NCBI GenBank assembly: GCA_035610835.1
Contig: CM069448.1
Span: forward strand, 35,568,880 to 35,632,879
Direction: 5' to 3'
Origin: Ophiura sarsii
Taxonomy: Eukaryota > Echinodermata > Ophiuroidea > Amphilepidida > Ophiuridae
Length of the DNA: 64,000 nucleotides
Shown here: positions 1 to 10,526 of the stretch, one piece after another
Layout of the letters: the number at the start of each line of letters is the position of its first letter
How positions within the stretch are numbered: the first letter of the stretch is position 1
Notes under the pieces: generated by a model
What the model was told of the DNA's origin: nothing
What the model saw: only the letters and a program-made list of their open reading frames with translations
Databases searched by the model: none
Made by a program: the position numbers and the translations under genes

Positions 1-568
1 TCATGGGGTTTATATGATGTATACGCGGATCTCGGGTATGTAGCGAGTAATGTGACTTTTGCAAACAGTTGAGATTCGGAAGTGCCTTTAAGATTAAACT
101 TTTAAAAGACGTTTTGATCGCGAGATGGCGCACTGTATATCAGAGATAAAAACCAGATAAAAACGTGCCAAATGCTGGTTATATACGGTAGGCTACCATC
201 CAATTTTAAACATGTTTTTGTTGTTGCAAATTCATGTTTCTGTTTCTTATCAGCTTCAAAAATCCATTGAACTTCCTAACCGAATGAGCTTTGAAGACAA
301 TGTTTGGATCAAAATAATTCAAAATTATTATACTTGAAACTATTGTAATAACTCAATTTTTAAAAATGTAGACCTTTGCCTCAATGGACCATATCACGTC
401 CTATATGTGGTCACAATACCATACACGCTGTTTCAGTGCTATCTAACTGATGATAGTAAACCATGATTACGTTAACATGCCGTAAGACCCGATATGATAT
501 CTAGCGCTATGATGACTTGCTGCTATGCTATCTATTTATCTACAGCTAGCTACAGCTGTGTAGCAATG
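1..568. other. Gene-free AT-rich flank
   Basis: No coding signal, RNA gene or clear repeat was recognised in this stretch. Confidence 0.5.
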
Positions 569-576
569 TCCTATAT

Positions 577-1010
577 CAAGCGTGTGCAACCTGCGGCCCG
601 CGGGCCACATGCGGCCCGCCGACCTCTAACCTACGGCCCGCGAAGCAATCCTAAAATTCCCACTGATGCGGCCCGTTTTAACCGGAACTCCCTAGTTTTA
701 CACAAATGGTGGATTGATTTAGTGGTGTGCTCCCTTATAATTAGTAGGGTGACGCGCTGCATTAAGGAAATATAACTCAAGGCGTAATTGGTGATAAAAT
801 TCCTGGTTAAAATGGCGCTGCAGCAGCAACAGCGAGTAAAATGATGAAATTACATGAATAGAAGCGGGTATTCCATGAGCAATAGACTTCCCCTCTCCCT
901 ATTACTCCTCCTTCGGATGTGTTTTGGAATGTTTGACAATCACTGCGGCCCGTGAATAGATCTCAAAATCACAATGCGGCCCGTGTGGTAGAAAAGGTTG
1001 CACATGCTTG
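577..1010. mobile_element. hAT-type MITE with 8-bp target duplication
   Basis: A 434-bp non-autonomous DNA transposon. The left end CAAGCGTGTGCAACCT and the reverse complement of the right end, CAAGCATGTGCAACCT, match at 15 of 16 positions. Perfect 8-bp copies of TCCTATAT flank it at 569-576 and 1011-1018, the size made by hAT transposases. The subterminal CGGCCCG repeats near 595, 617, 636 and 669, and inverted near 950 and 976, resemble SPIN/Charlie-like hAT elements. There is no transposase reading frame. Confidence 0.88.
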
Positions 1011-1018
1011 TCCTATAT

Positions 1019-1652
1019 AATGCTGACGATATCAACTGCCGAAGGAATTCATTATGTTTACCATAGCCTAGCTGTCAACTACATTGACGTTTATCAAACT
1101 ATGTAGTAAGACAAAGGAACTTCATGAGAGCATTGTGTTTTGTCTAGTTAAGTGCTACACCGACTGGAGGTTAAAATAGATGAACACTCATTCAAATATA
1201 TCCAGTGTCACTGTCATAAATAGTCTGTTTGCACTAATCCATTTGGCAATTTTTGTTCTATTCAGTGAAAATTAAAAATAAAGTTATGAATCAAAATATT
1301 TATGTTTCACTCGTATAAATATAATAAACAAACGTTTTAAAATCAGCATAAACATGTTACATCAATATCGAGTAACTAATCCGACTGAGCGTGATGTAGC
1401 AAGTCCTTTTTCGTACCTCTTTTGGACCATGTTAATAATTATAGTAATTTTGCAACTTAGGTTATCATTTCATACAAAGAAGAGATTCTCAGGTTTCCAA
1501 TTGTAAAAGTGATTACAATTAATATGTTAGTATCAAACAAAGAGAAACATTTAAGTAGCCTACTTGATTAATACAACTCTGTGCAGTCACGTCAGAGCGT
1601 ATTTCAATAATTGGGCGCGCAGTGCCGGTGCCACCCCCCCCCCCCCCCTCCC

Positions 1653-1687
<35 letters not shown>

Positions 1688-1991
1688 ATGAAAACGACAA
1701 TTTAGTTAAAATAAGACCACATTTGACAATTCCAGCACAAAATGGCAATTCTTTTTACCAAATTATAGGTTACACTAGACCAAATTTGATAAGCGTATAA
1801 AGCGCGCATTTTCATAGTAAATTAGTTAGGCTACGCTCGTATATAGAATTATACCAAATTTATCAATTTTAGCGTAAAATGGCAAAATATAAACAAGTCT
1901 GTTTAAATTTTAATTACAGATTTGTTAAATAAATATTTCAACAACTCGGTTTGAAAAAACGAGACGAGCTGAACAATAATAGTTTCTTTCA
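1019..1991. other. Gene-free stretch with a C-tract
   Basis: AT-rich sequence with no supported gene. It contains the poly-C tract at 1634-1687. Confidence 0.5.
1634..1687. repeat. Long poly-C tract
   Basis: About 54 bases, nearly all C with three scattered T. The G-rich strand could form quadruplexes. It is one of about ten such tracts here; others are near 2196, 5104, 21952, 22297, 32907, 47989, 59450, 63576, 63665 and 63723. Proline-rich or glycine-rich reading frames over these tracts are artefacts. Tract lengths are prone to assembly error. Confidence 0.9.
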
Positions 1992-2607
1992 TACGAGGGC
2001 GGATCAAAAGGGTTTGTCACTTGGCTCTTGTTTCTGAAGAGTGGCTATACAAATTCAAAACCTACGGTCACATTCCCTTGAAGAAGCTTTCCTTGACGTC
2101 TATACACCGTTGCACCCTCATCCTCTACTTCTCGAAACAAAGTTGGGATTGTCTCATCTCTGAATGTGCAGCTTTATTGGATCCTTGAAAAAGACCCCCC
2201 CCCCCCCCCCCCCCCCCCCCAGCAATCTTTGATTGGATTGTTGGGAAAGAGCCAGAAGTCGCAGGGCATTAAGTTGGGTGATAAACTCCACCCTATAAGT
2301 AATAGGGTGGATTTTCCATAAAATGGATACCATTTTCATCAAGGTAAGTCGGGGTGAGGCAAACTTTGTGAGGACGTGCATTTCACAGGTCGATACCGTC
2401 TTTAGGCTCCATTTCACAGGTATAGGTAGCTACAGAAATAGGCTTGGCAATTTCTCTAGGCTATAGGCCTACGAGATGCCCACTAAATTTTAAAAAGATG
2501 GAGGTAAGAATGTGATGTAAAGAATGACATAACACATAATAAAGACAATGTACTCTTGTGAAGCTTGGGCTGCCTTTGGTGATAGAACTTACTGATCCGC
2601 CCTCGTA
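1992..2607 (-). mobile_element. Decayed mariner-like element
   Basis: Inverted ends TACGAGGGCGGATCA (1992-2006) and its reverse complement (2593-2607) begin with the TA expected at a mariner insertion. On the minus strand near 2040-2110 a short frame reads VQRCIDVKESFFKGM and then stops. This resembles the C-terminal tail of mariner transposases (CI...G.YFEG). The element is about 616 bp against ~1.3 kb for an intact mariner, so it is internally deleted. It also carries a poly-C run. It lies just upstream of the kinase-proximal element at 2616-2778. Confidence 0.75.
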
Positions 2608-2615
2608 TTTAGTAA

Positions 2616-2778
2616 AGCGCTGAGCATACTCCACTACGCTCGAACTTTGTGCGCTCTCACACATGCGTAATAGCTCCCACCACGCTTCACCACAACAAAT
2701 GACGCAGCCTGATTGGTAAACGGTGGTCAACGCTTGCGCTCAGCGTTGAAGAGTTGCGGAGTCTACTGAGCCCTTAAG
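2616..2778 (-). promoter_or_regulatory. Mirrored upstream element, kinase copy
   Basis: Read on the minus strand, this ~160-bp segment is clearly homologous to 7425-7578 read on the plus strand. It therefore points away from the kinase start, about 240-400 bp upstream of it, just as its partner points away from the coiled-coil gene. Shared landmarks are a CAACGC...GCGTTG palindrome (2729-2749), a CCAAT box inside TTTACCAATCAG, a TGCGTCAT motif, and GGAGTATGCTCAGC at the distal end. A shared promoter module is inference. An unrecognised repeat family would explain the same pattern. Confidence 0.5.
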
Positions 2779-3015
2779 AGTGGGTGTTCAAAAATTCCGA
2801 AAACAGAGACGCGTACAGAAATGCGTTCAGCGTGCCATTACGCTTTGCTCGCTTCGAAAAAGTACGCTAGATACGCAGACGCGTGCTCATGCCCTTGCAT
2901 ATTCGGAACATTCGTGTTTTACGACTGATATTAAAAATCATCGGAATCAAATAATGATCTTACTGTTAAATTACAATTTAACAAAATTGATTTAGATACG
3001 CATCAAAACCGTTTG

Positions 3016-4182
3016 ATGTCTAGCCATCAGAAACTTCAACGGCAACGCCAGCGACGAATCATCAACCTTGAGGAAACACCAAAGTGTTGCAGCGTTCCTT
3101 GCGAACGGGATGTCTTAAAATTAAATGAAGCCATGCGGGATTCGCATGGATATTCAATATTAACGAGGCTAGGAAGTGGATCGTTTTCAACCGTACATTT
3201 GGCAACAACCCCATCCAGTGATAACAACAACCGCTTTGCATTGAAGATTATGCCTTTATCAATGATAGCCAATGACGAGGCAGAGCTTCATTTCAAACTA
3301 ACCAATGAGAACGTCATACGACTTATTGACCGCATTGAAACCGCCGGGAAATTAATCATGGTTCTTGAGTATGCCGAACTAGGGGATTTATTCCAGTACG
3401 TACGAGCAAGAAGAAGGCTTTCTGATACACACGCTAAAGAGATATTTAAAGATATCTTAAAAGGTGTGTGGTATCTTCATTCAATGTTTATCTTGCATGG
3501 TGACCTAAAGCCAGATAATGTTCTTATTACCAACGACCTCACCGCCAAGATTGCTGACTTTGGACACGCTAGAGAAGTTGATAAGATCACGGGTTTAAAT
3601 TCCGTTTCCTTAGACGATGTAGCAATGTCGTCAGTAGCTGAAGAACACCACTGTCAACGGAATAACAATATTGGGGAACCGAATAGAAACACATACAAAA
3701 TGAAAACTGTTCGTGACATCGATTCCTTGTCGTCAACATCAAGAAATCCGAACGATAAGCCTTCTGAAGATAGACCTAACTTAGTACCGTCTCCAGCTTA
3801 CCGTCCTCCGGAAGTAATCGATGGAAAATCACATTCCCCGGAAGCGGAAGCGAAAGAAGAAGGACATTATCATGACTGCGGCATCAACCATCTGGTAGAA
3901 GACACCTGGTCATTGGGTGTCATTCTGTTTTATATGGTCACAGGATATCTTCCGTTTGGCAGTGAAAACATGGTCTCTATTCGACAGGCTATGGATAGAC
4001 CGTTAAGATGGCCAAGACCATTAGCTTGTGTTTGTAAACCATGCAGGTCATTAGTAGAGTCCATGTTAACTGTAATTCCAAGGAGAAGACCATCTCTAGA
4101 AGTGATCACAACGAGCCAGTGGATCATCAAGAACGAGAACGATAACCCTCTGAAATTGAAGAGTAAGTGCCAAAAGGCCTAA
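3016..4182 (+). CDS. Intronless non-RD protein kinase, CAMK/TSSK-like
   Basis: Probable Ser/Thr kinase of 388 residues in one uninterrupted frame. The first ATG, at 3016, is taken as the start. The catalytic core is complete: glycine loop GSGSFSTV (53-60), catalytic lysine in FALK (K77), HGDLKPDN loop (161-168), DFG (181-183), PPE in place of APE (264-266) and DTWSLG (297-301). The HRD arginine is replaced by glycine, so this is a non-RD kinase, a type usually not switched on by activation-loop phosphorylation. DFG and PPE are about 80 residues apart against the usual 20-35, with a Ser/Asn-rich, weakly conserved insert. An acidic/His-rich insert follows PPE. AATAAA overlaps the region just after the stop (4183-4188). 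The lack of introns suggests a retrogene, and intronless kinases of this sort are often germline-expressed, but both points are inference. The exact family is not fixed. Confidence 0.9.
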   Translation: MSSHQKLQRQRQRRIINLEETPKCCSVPCERDVLKLNEAMRDSHGYSILTRLGSGSFSTVHLATTPSSDNNNRFALKIMPLSMIANDEAELHFKLTNENVIRLIDRIETAGKLIMVLEYAELGDLFQYVRARRRLSDTHAKEIFKDILKGVWYLHSMFILHGDLKPDNVLITNDLTAKIADFGHAREVDKITGLNSVSLDDVAMSSVAEEHHCQRNNNIGEPNRNTYKMKTVRDIDSLSSTSRNPNDKPSEDRPNLVPSPAYRPPEVIDGKSHSPEAEAKEEGHYHDCGINHLVEDTWSLGVILFYMVTGYLPFGSENMVSIRQAMDRPLRWPRPLACVCKPCRSLVESMLTVIPRRRPSLEVITTSQWIIKNENDNPLKLKSKCQKA

Positions 4183-4188
4183 AATAAA

Positions 4189-5105
4189 GCTATAAAAGAC
4201 CAAACAATCAAACATGAAATGGCATGGCATCGACGTTATTTTTATCTATAATTGTGAAACCCATTACATAAGAGCGGTAGCTAGGATCGAATTGTCCGAA
4301 AATCGGCATTTTGTCGACAAAATGGATGATGTTTTGCGTCCTTTTTTGGCCCGGTGAGAAAGGAGCCATGGTCCCCTTGGCAGTGTGGCGTTACTAGGGT
4401 TTTCATATTGAGGGTCAAGAAATGAAAGTGAACCGACAAGATTTAGCGACGAAAGTAATGCGCGCAGAGCGCGCGATCATTTTCGACTTAACATTTATTT
4501 TGGCTATGATTGAGGTACATTTCTACAAGCTTTTACCAAAAAATAATCCATTTTTGGGACACATGTGAAAATTTGTCGTGTTTGTACTTTTGACCATCAT
4601 AACTCCATGATTCCTATTGCAACCCTGGCCCTTGCAACTCCCGTTGGAGCCAGCTCCTTGGACCACCGGATACTCGCGCTTCACGCTCACAATGTTACTC
4701 AACATTACAACATTTTGGGCCTCCTCCCCTCAACACGTAATCACGATTTAATTTTTTCAAATTTTCTCTTCGCTGTTACACCGCGACCCTGGGGTATTTG
4801 GGGAACCTGTTTTTCAACAACAATTTGGGGAACCTGACTTTCAACATAACAACCTGTTTTTCCACATAACAATTTCAACATCTATACTTAAATCAAGAAA
4901 ATATCAGTATAGGCCTGCACAACTTCTTTCTTATATCATAACAAAGCTATCTAGCATTGATAAAACCAAAATATTTATTGGAAATGATGTGATGGTTTTT
5001 CAATAAAATATTTGTCAAAGTATACACCAGATCGCACCAAATGGTTTAAAAAATTGAAGAAAAACAAATCCAATTGTGAGCATGAATATTCAAATATTGT
5101 GCCCT

Positions 5106-5137
<32 letters not shown>

Positions 5138-5800
5138 CACCTCAAAATATTCGTGGAACCGCGCCTGGTGGAGGACCACCATGTGTAATTTAATATAACG
5201 GTTCCAGTAGATTAAGTGCGTTCAAAGGATAGAACCAAAAGTTGTCTCCATATTACACCGTAAAATATATGGCCGAAATATCTGAAATTTAATAAAATCA
5301 TGAAGTATTACGTATTCTCAGGACATTGGCTATTTTTATTCTCTGTTAAAAGCTCGACAAAAGATAAGACAAAATGATGATAATTGTTGGTAATTTTGGT
5401 ATCATGGTGGTTATGTAATTATCAAATTCCATCACTACTCCTATTAGTAGATATTTATGCTTACTAATTTTGGTCTACAGCCCAAAAATATGCCTCTGTC
5501 ACAAACACTAATTAGGTTTATGGCCAATTTAATGATTTTGGGCCATATTTTGAGCAGCCATATTGGATTGTGTTGGTGATGCAGTTATCAAGTCACATCA
5601 ATTATCCCGTCAATAGATTCCTCATGCTTGAAAGCGTGGGTGCTACACCCACAAACATGTCGGTATCGTCAATTCTTACAGTTTTATAGCCACATTCATG
5701 ATTTCGGCGGCCATATTGGATTTCTATGGTAAAGGAATGATCAAATCATATCAATAACCACTCTGTAGATCCCTCAAGCTAGAAAATCTAGGTATACATT
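4189..5800. other. Intergenic, diverged repeats and a C-tract
   Basis: No gene is supported. There is a poly-C tract at about 5104-5134. From ~5500 to 6120 diverged repeats share a GGCGGCCATATTGGAT-like core and a downstream CACTCTGTAGATCCCTCAAG-like block. This core is common in invertebrate interspersed repeats. Confidence 0.45.
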
Positions 5801-6046
5801 CACTTTCCATGCGGCAGGCGTCTGCAGACGACAGTTCCAAAATGTTTCAAAAATGTCAAAATTATTGAATTTAATTACATCACCATATTTGGAAACACCA
5901 TGAGAAACGCATTAAAATAAGTACAAACATGTCTATAGTATTGGTTCAGAAATTCTTGAGATAGCCTACACTTGGGGAATTGGGAAAGTTTCTGGAAAAA
6001 ATCTGTTTTGTATATATTGTAAAACTAAATACCCGTGGGGAAAGTG
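5801..6046. mobile_element. TTAA-type MITE, family 1, copy A
   Basis: Starts CACTTTCCATGCGGC and ends with the inverted motif GGGGAAAGTG followed by TTAA (6047-6050). The left TTAA has decayed. The interior matches the reverse complement of the better preserved copy at 20599-20818. Confidence 0.7.
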
Positions 6047-6350
6047 TTAATAACAAACAATTACAAAGTTATGACCATTTTATTGAATATTTATGGTGAT
6101 GGCGGCCATCTTGGATTTTAAATAATGCCACCGGGTAAAATTGTGCACACTCTCTGAAAATTATTACATTATACCTATATGAACTCAAATCAACTATCAA
6201 AAAGAGTCTGTACAAACTATACCATCTTTCCTCTGGACTATAACAACAGATGTCTGGCATTTTTTTTATTGCAAGTCCTCAACTCTTCAGAAGTGTAAAC
6301 GCTATAAAAAAAAAGATTCCTATGCATCAGAATCAAGTGAATGCCACGTG

Positions 6351-6373
6351 TCTTCTTCTTCTTCTTCTTCTTC
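6351..6373. repeat. (TTC)n microsatellite
   Basis: Seven to eight TTC repeats, located downstream of the minus-strand coiled-coil gene. Confidence 0.9.
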
Positions 6374-6534
6374 AAGTTTCAGTTGCATCCCTCATTGGTT
6401 GGTTTTTTTTATTATTTGCAAGTCCTCAAACCTCAACCGTTGATGTATCGTCCTGCATCGATCAGCATCCAGTGAGTCCGAGTGTCAAGTGTTCACCAAG
6501 TGTTAGCGCCGCCCCGACGGAATGGCGGATGATG

Positions 6535-7203
6535 TCATACTCTCTGTTTCGGTTGCATATCCTTCATAGTTCTCAGCTTACTATAATCATCAATATCGCC
6601 TTCCTGCTGCAATTTGTGAATTAGATCGTCCAAAAGAACACATTCCTTTATTTCACCTTCCAATCCGTTCACCTTTCGATTCATCTTGTCCATATCTTCT
6701 GCGAGAGATCGCGTCTTTGCTGTCATGAGCTTCACACCATCAAGTAGATTATCAATCCGTTGGCGCAATTCTGTAACAGAAGTGTGGGGTCCTCTGGGTG
6801 AGTCCGTCACGCTGCCTGTAGGCAAACTCCTTGCGTTCTTATCTCCCGGACAGAGGACTGGAATTTCCTCCGATATCGTACAGACGTTAGTATCACGTGA
6901 CATAGCAGGTCGTGTGGTAGATATAACTTCACCCATCACATTTATTTCCCGTTCGATATCATCACTGTCGTAAGCGGCACAACGTTCAAAACTAGCTTTA
7001 ATGTCAACGCCATTATGTTCCGCTAAATCTTCCGAATGTCCTGGTTTTGACTCCCAAACAGGAGCACACTCCTGTAAAACTCCCAAGGAATTCTCGTTTG
7101 AGGACTCTTCTATGTCGTTAGCCTTGTTGATGGTTACTGGCCCAGAACATGCATCTCTTGGTTGTGATCGTTGTCCACTCAATTTTGCAAAATACTGGTA
7201 CAT
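6535..7203 (-). CDS. Coiled-coil protein of unknown family
   Basis: Uninterrupted 222-residue frame starting at an ATG (7203-7201). I do not recognise the family. The N-terminal ~130 residues are polar, acidic and probably disordered, rich in E, S, N and D. From about residue 143 the chain becomes a heptad-like coiled coil, from TELRQRIDNLLDGVKL through LAEDMDKMNRKVNGLEGEI to LLDDLIHKLQ, with hydrophobic residues at a/d spacing. No signal peptide or membrane segment is seen. A minus-strand AATAAA lies ~120 bp past the stop (6408-6413). A mirror copy of the kinase upstream element sits 220-375 bp upstream, and the two genes converge. Support comes from frame length, the sharp coiled-coil pattern, the poly(A) signal and the paired upstream element. 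No homology is claimed. Confidence 0.62.
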   Translation of the reverse strand: MYQYFAKLSGQRSQPRDACSGPVTINKANDIEESSNENSLGVLQECAPVWESKPGHSEDLAEHNGVDIKASFERCAAYDSDDIEREINVMGEVISTTRPAMSRDTNVCTISEEIPVLCPGDKNARSLPTGSVTDSPRGPHTSVTELRQRIDNLLDGVKLMTAKTRSLAEDMDKMNRKVNGLEGEIKECVLLDDLIHKLQQEGDIDDYSKLRTMKDMQPKQRV

Positions 7204-7424
7204 TTTTTCCTTTTTTGTTTTACATAAATTCAGATCAAATTCAAATCAAGATCGAGATCCACACTAATCCCAACAAACATTTATTTGGTGGATCGCCGTG
7301 GATCCTCCTTTGTCGTGGTGTTCTCTTCAGTGAAACCGCGTACGATTGCTTAGGTGCGTTTTCCTAACGCGCATCAAACCGACTGCGTGCCGCGCATGCC
7401 AGATGTCCGTGTAAGCTGCGTGTA

Positions 7425-7578
7425 ATTAAGGGCACAGCAGATTCCATAACGCTCCAACGCTGAGCGCAAGCGTTGAGCCCCGTTTACCAATCAGACTGCG
7501 TCATTTTGTTGTGGTGGAGCTACTGCACATGCGTGAGAGCGCAAAGAGTTCAAGCGTTGTGGAGTATGCTCAGCAACT
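7425..7578 (+). promoter_or_regulatory. Mirrored upstream element, coiled-coil gene copy
   Basis: Partner of 2616-2778 in opposite orientation. It keeps the CAACGC...GCGTTG palindrome, the TTTACCAATCAG CCAAT box, TGCGTCAT, a GAGAGCGCAAAG core and GGAGTATGCTCAGC. A block of roughly ten bases present in the kinase copy is missing here. Confidence 0.5.
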
Positions 7579-9224
7579 TAGGATAGTGGACAAAAAAACC
7601 GCACCGATAACGCTGACATCTGGGTCCTGAGAAGGAGAGGGGGGAGTCTGAGTAGGGAGGGAAAACATTCTAAAAATGTAAGGAAAATATATTTAGTTTG
7701 GGAGCCTTGAAACTGCTTAGAAATGCCAACTTTGTATGCACGATTTTAATACTGAAAATGGAAAACAATGGATGATATCTACATCTAATACGGTATTATC
7801 ATTGTGAGCAATATTTCTTGCCATGCTTGTAGACTTGCAAATAGTATAATATCAGCTGCAATCAAGGAAAATTTAGTTGGCACACTTGACGCAACTTATT
7901 ACAACTATCCCTGTGCTCGCAATTGAGATCAGACTTGGGACATAGCACTGTTTAATAGAAAGCAAAAGTCTCCCCCTTTCTTATATCCTTCCCCACCCCC
8001 ATCAATCAATGTTGGGGGAACTGCCAAGGCTTCTGATAATAAGACTCGGATCAACATTGCCTCCGGGAAGAGGGGCGGGTTTTGCCGTAATTAGGACAAA
8101 GTGTGCCAACCTTTTTTTCCTTGATTGTAGATTGTATATAATTGTTTTGCCATTAGCATACTGGAATATAATTGCTAATCAGCCAAATTCGTTTTGCTAC
8201 CATACAAGCATTCAAGTCTTGCCCGCAGTGGTTAGTCTTTTTCAGAATTAACATATTATGATGAGGCATCACTGTTGATACATGATAGTCACTTAGGTCT
8301 AATGAGTTTTTCTAAATTGTACAACCGTCGGAATAGTCAATCAGTTAGTAAAAAGTCAACACGTAGAAAATGATCTTTTCGAAGATCTCTCAGTTCTGAT
8401 GAAAAGCAAATATGACTTCTGGAGTGTTCCCTATAGGAAAGGGGTAAATTTGATGGTTGTCCTGATCTGGCTCCAGAGAAGTTCAACAAGTACTCAGACC
8501 AATTTACGAATTTGTAGCTGAGATTCGTGGAATACTATTTCATAAGACTGGCTTATTTAAGCAAAGTTATAAGATAGGAGGTAGAACTTATTGAACGACC
8601 CTCGTATATAAGCTCACAACATGGCACGAGAAGTCCAGCAGAAGTCACCAGAGAGTTTGCCATTCATTTCCCAAACACTCACGTATCATCTAGGAATACA
8701 CCTTACATAAAAAGGAGTATTGGAAATGCTTGGTAGATGGTACAAGCACATGAATAAAGAATATTCTGGAAGACTAAGATATGAAAAGTGGCAGGACACA
8801 GTAACACATTGATAACGTGCGGCGAGCACTTCAGAGGGTTCCCAGAATACCTGCTCGTAGAAACCCCTTACCACATATTCCAAGGACATCATTTTTGTTC
8901 CTCCGCCTTTTTTAAACAATTCTGGTCAAATGCCCAACCCAATGTTTTAAGACGATTGATGCCCATGGACATGATGGATAGACCAATGTTAGTATCGTTT
9001 TGACGCTCATAATCATTCTTTCTGTAAAGTGGCACAACGTCGATTTTGGGTACCTTTGATAAACTAAGTAGGCCTATATCTCAGGATTGACAAATTTAAA
9101 TCAGATAAAATAAATGGCATCTGAAAGCTGAGTGTTTTTCCTTTCCGTGTGTATAAATATATTACACCAAACTCTAGGACTTCATGGTCAACAAGTTGCG
9201 CAAACATGTGCACAATTTGTTTAT
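7579..9224. other. Intergenic with one mariner-type end
   Basis: No gene is supported. At 8581-8606 a lone mariner-type terminus is present; its reverse complement begins TACGAGGGTCGTTCAATAAG. No matching left end was found, so it is a one-ended remnant. Confidence 0.5.
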
Positions 9225-9354
9225 GGGGCCCTCACATGTATCCGTGTGAGCTGGGCGGCCCCTTACCGTCTTATAGAAAAACAACAGAGTCCAACACGGT
9301 GAACAATCAGCAAAAAATGTCAACGGCCGCATTTTATTTTTTTTGTCACCGGGT

Positions 9355-10245
9355 TCATACTGTTCTATACCGGGCCCTTATCGGCCTGGAACCGGGCTCA
9401 TACCACCTCCTCACCAGGTCCTCACCGGCCGAAACGCTTGGGTACCGACCGAACCGCCTTGATAACGTCATCAAACTGCCCTGTATAAGCTGAGCGCTCA
9501 AGCTCGCCGCTTCTCTCACATTCCGGGAATCTATGTAAAATACATTTGCCCTCACATGTATCCATGTGAGCTGGCCGGCTCATTACCGTGTGACAAATTG
9601 GTGCAGACGGCGGCACACGGTGATGTCACACGGTGGGCCGTTTCCCGTCCGTTGAACACGTTGCCGGGGACATTGACGGCCATCCGCGCCCGGCAGGACC
9701 CGGCAGGAATTTTGAACATGCTCAAAACTCTTGCCGGGTGAGCAAAAGCGGCGGCAAACGGTGAGAGCCCGGTTTGAGGACGGTATAAAGACGGCACACC
9801 CGTTTCGCGCCCGTTCGCAGGGCGGTAATGGTAGGCGGCCACCTTACCGTCTAATAGAAAAACAACAGAGTCCAAACAATCACTAAAAAATGTCAACGGG
9901 CGCATTAATTTTTTTGTTGTGGCCTCCGGGTCCATAACGTTATATACAGGGTCTTTACCGGGTCCTCACCGGCCGTGTACCGGGCTCACCGTCCTCATAC
10001 ATTTCTAGCTTACCGTTCTCACCGGGTGCATAACACCTCCTCACCGGGTCCTCGGTCCATACCGTTCTACACCGGGTCTGTCCCGGGTTCTCACCGGCCT
10101 TGTCCCGGGATCACCGGCCTCATACAGTTCTAGCTTACCGTTCTCACCGTGTCCTCACCGTGTGCATACCACCTCCATACCGGTTCCTAACCGGTCGAAA
10201 CGCCTGGGTACCGGCCGAAACGTCTTGAGTACATCATCAAACCGC
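9355..10245. repeat. GC-rich degenerate CCGGG repeat field
   Basis: Many imperfect copies of short blocks such as CTCACCGGGTCCTCACCGG, CTCATACAGTTCTAGCTTAC and CATACCACCTCC, irregularly permuted. An internal second copy of the element terminus (CCCTCACATGTATCC) starts near 9549. Reading frames here are low-complexity artefacts. Confidence 0.75.
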
Positions 10246-10392
10246 CCTTTTCAAGCTGAGCGCTCAAGTCGCCGCTTCATTTGCATTCCGGAATTCGTAC
10301 GACCAACATCTATAATACTCTCTGAATGTAAAAGAGCTAAACCTCACTCTTTCGAGAGCTTTAGGAGGGACGGCTCTTTTAAGAAGTGAAGT

Positions 10393-10526
10393 TCACTCTT
10401 TTCAGAGTGATTTGTCACTCTTTTCAGAGTGATTTGTCACTCTTTTAAGAGTGATTTCCACTTTTTCAGAGTGATTTTAACTCTTTTTAGAGTGAAAATC
10501 GCTCTTTTAAGAGTGAACTTCACTCC
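10393..10526. repeat. Tandem array of short palindromes
   Basis: About six units, each 21-23 bp and each a near-perfect palindrome of the form TCACTCTTTTCAGAGTGA or TCACTCTTTTAAGAGTGA, spaced about two helical turns apart. Some units differ while keeping partial symmetry. The same motif occurs singly in the opposite arm of the outer element near 16850. Confidence 0.85.

Noticed and set aside
2154..2417. Minus-strand 87-codon frame with a poly-glycine run
   Set aside because: It lies inside the decayed mariner and crosses a poly-C tract; the transposase-like residues are in a different frame.
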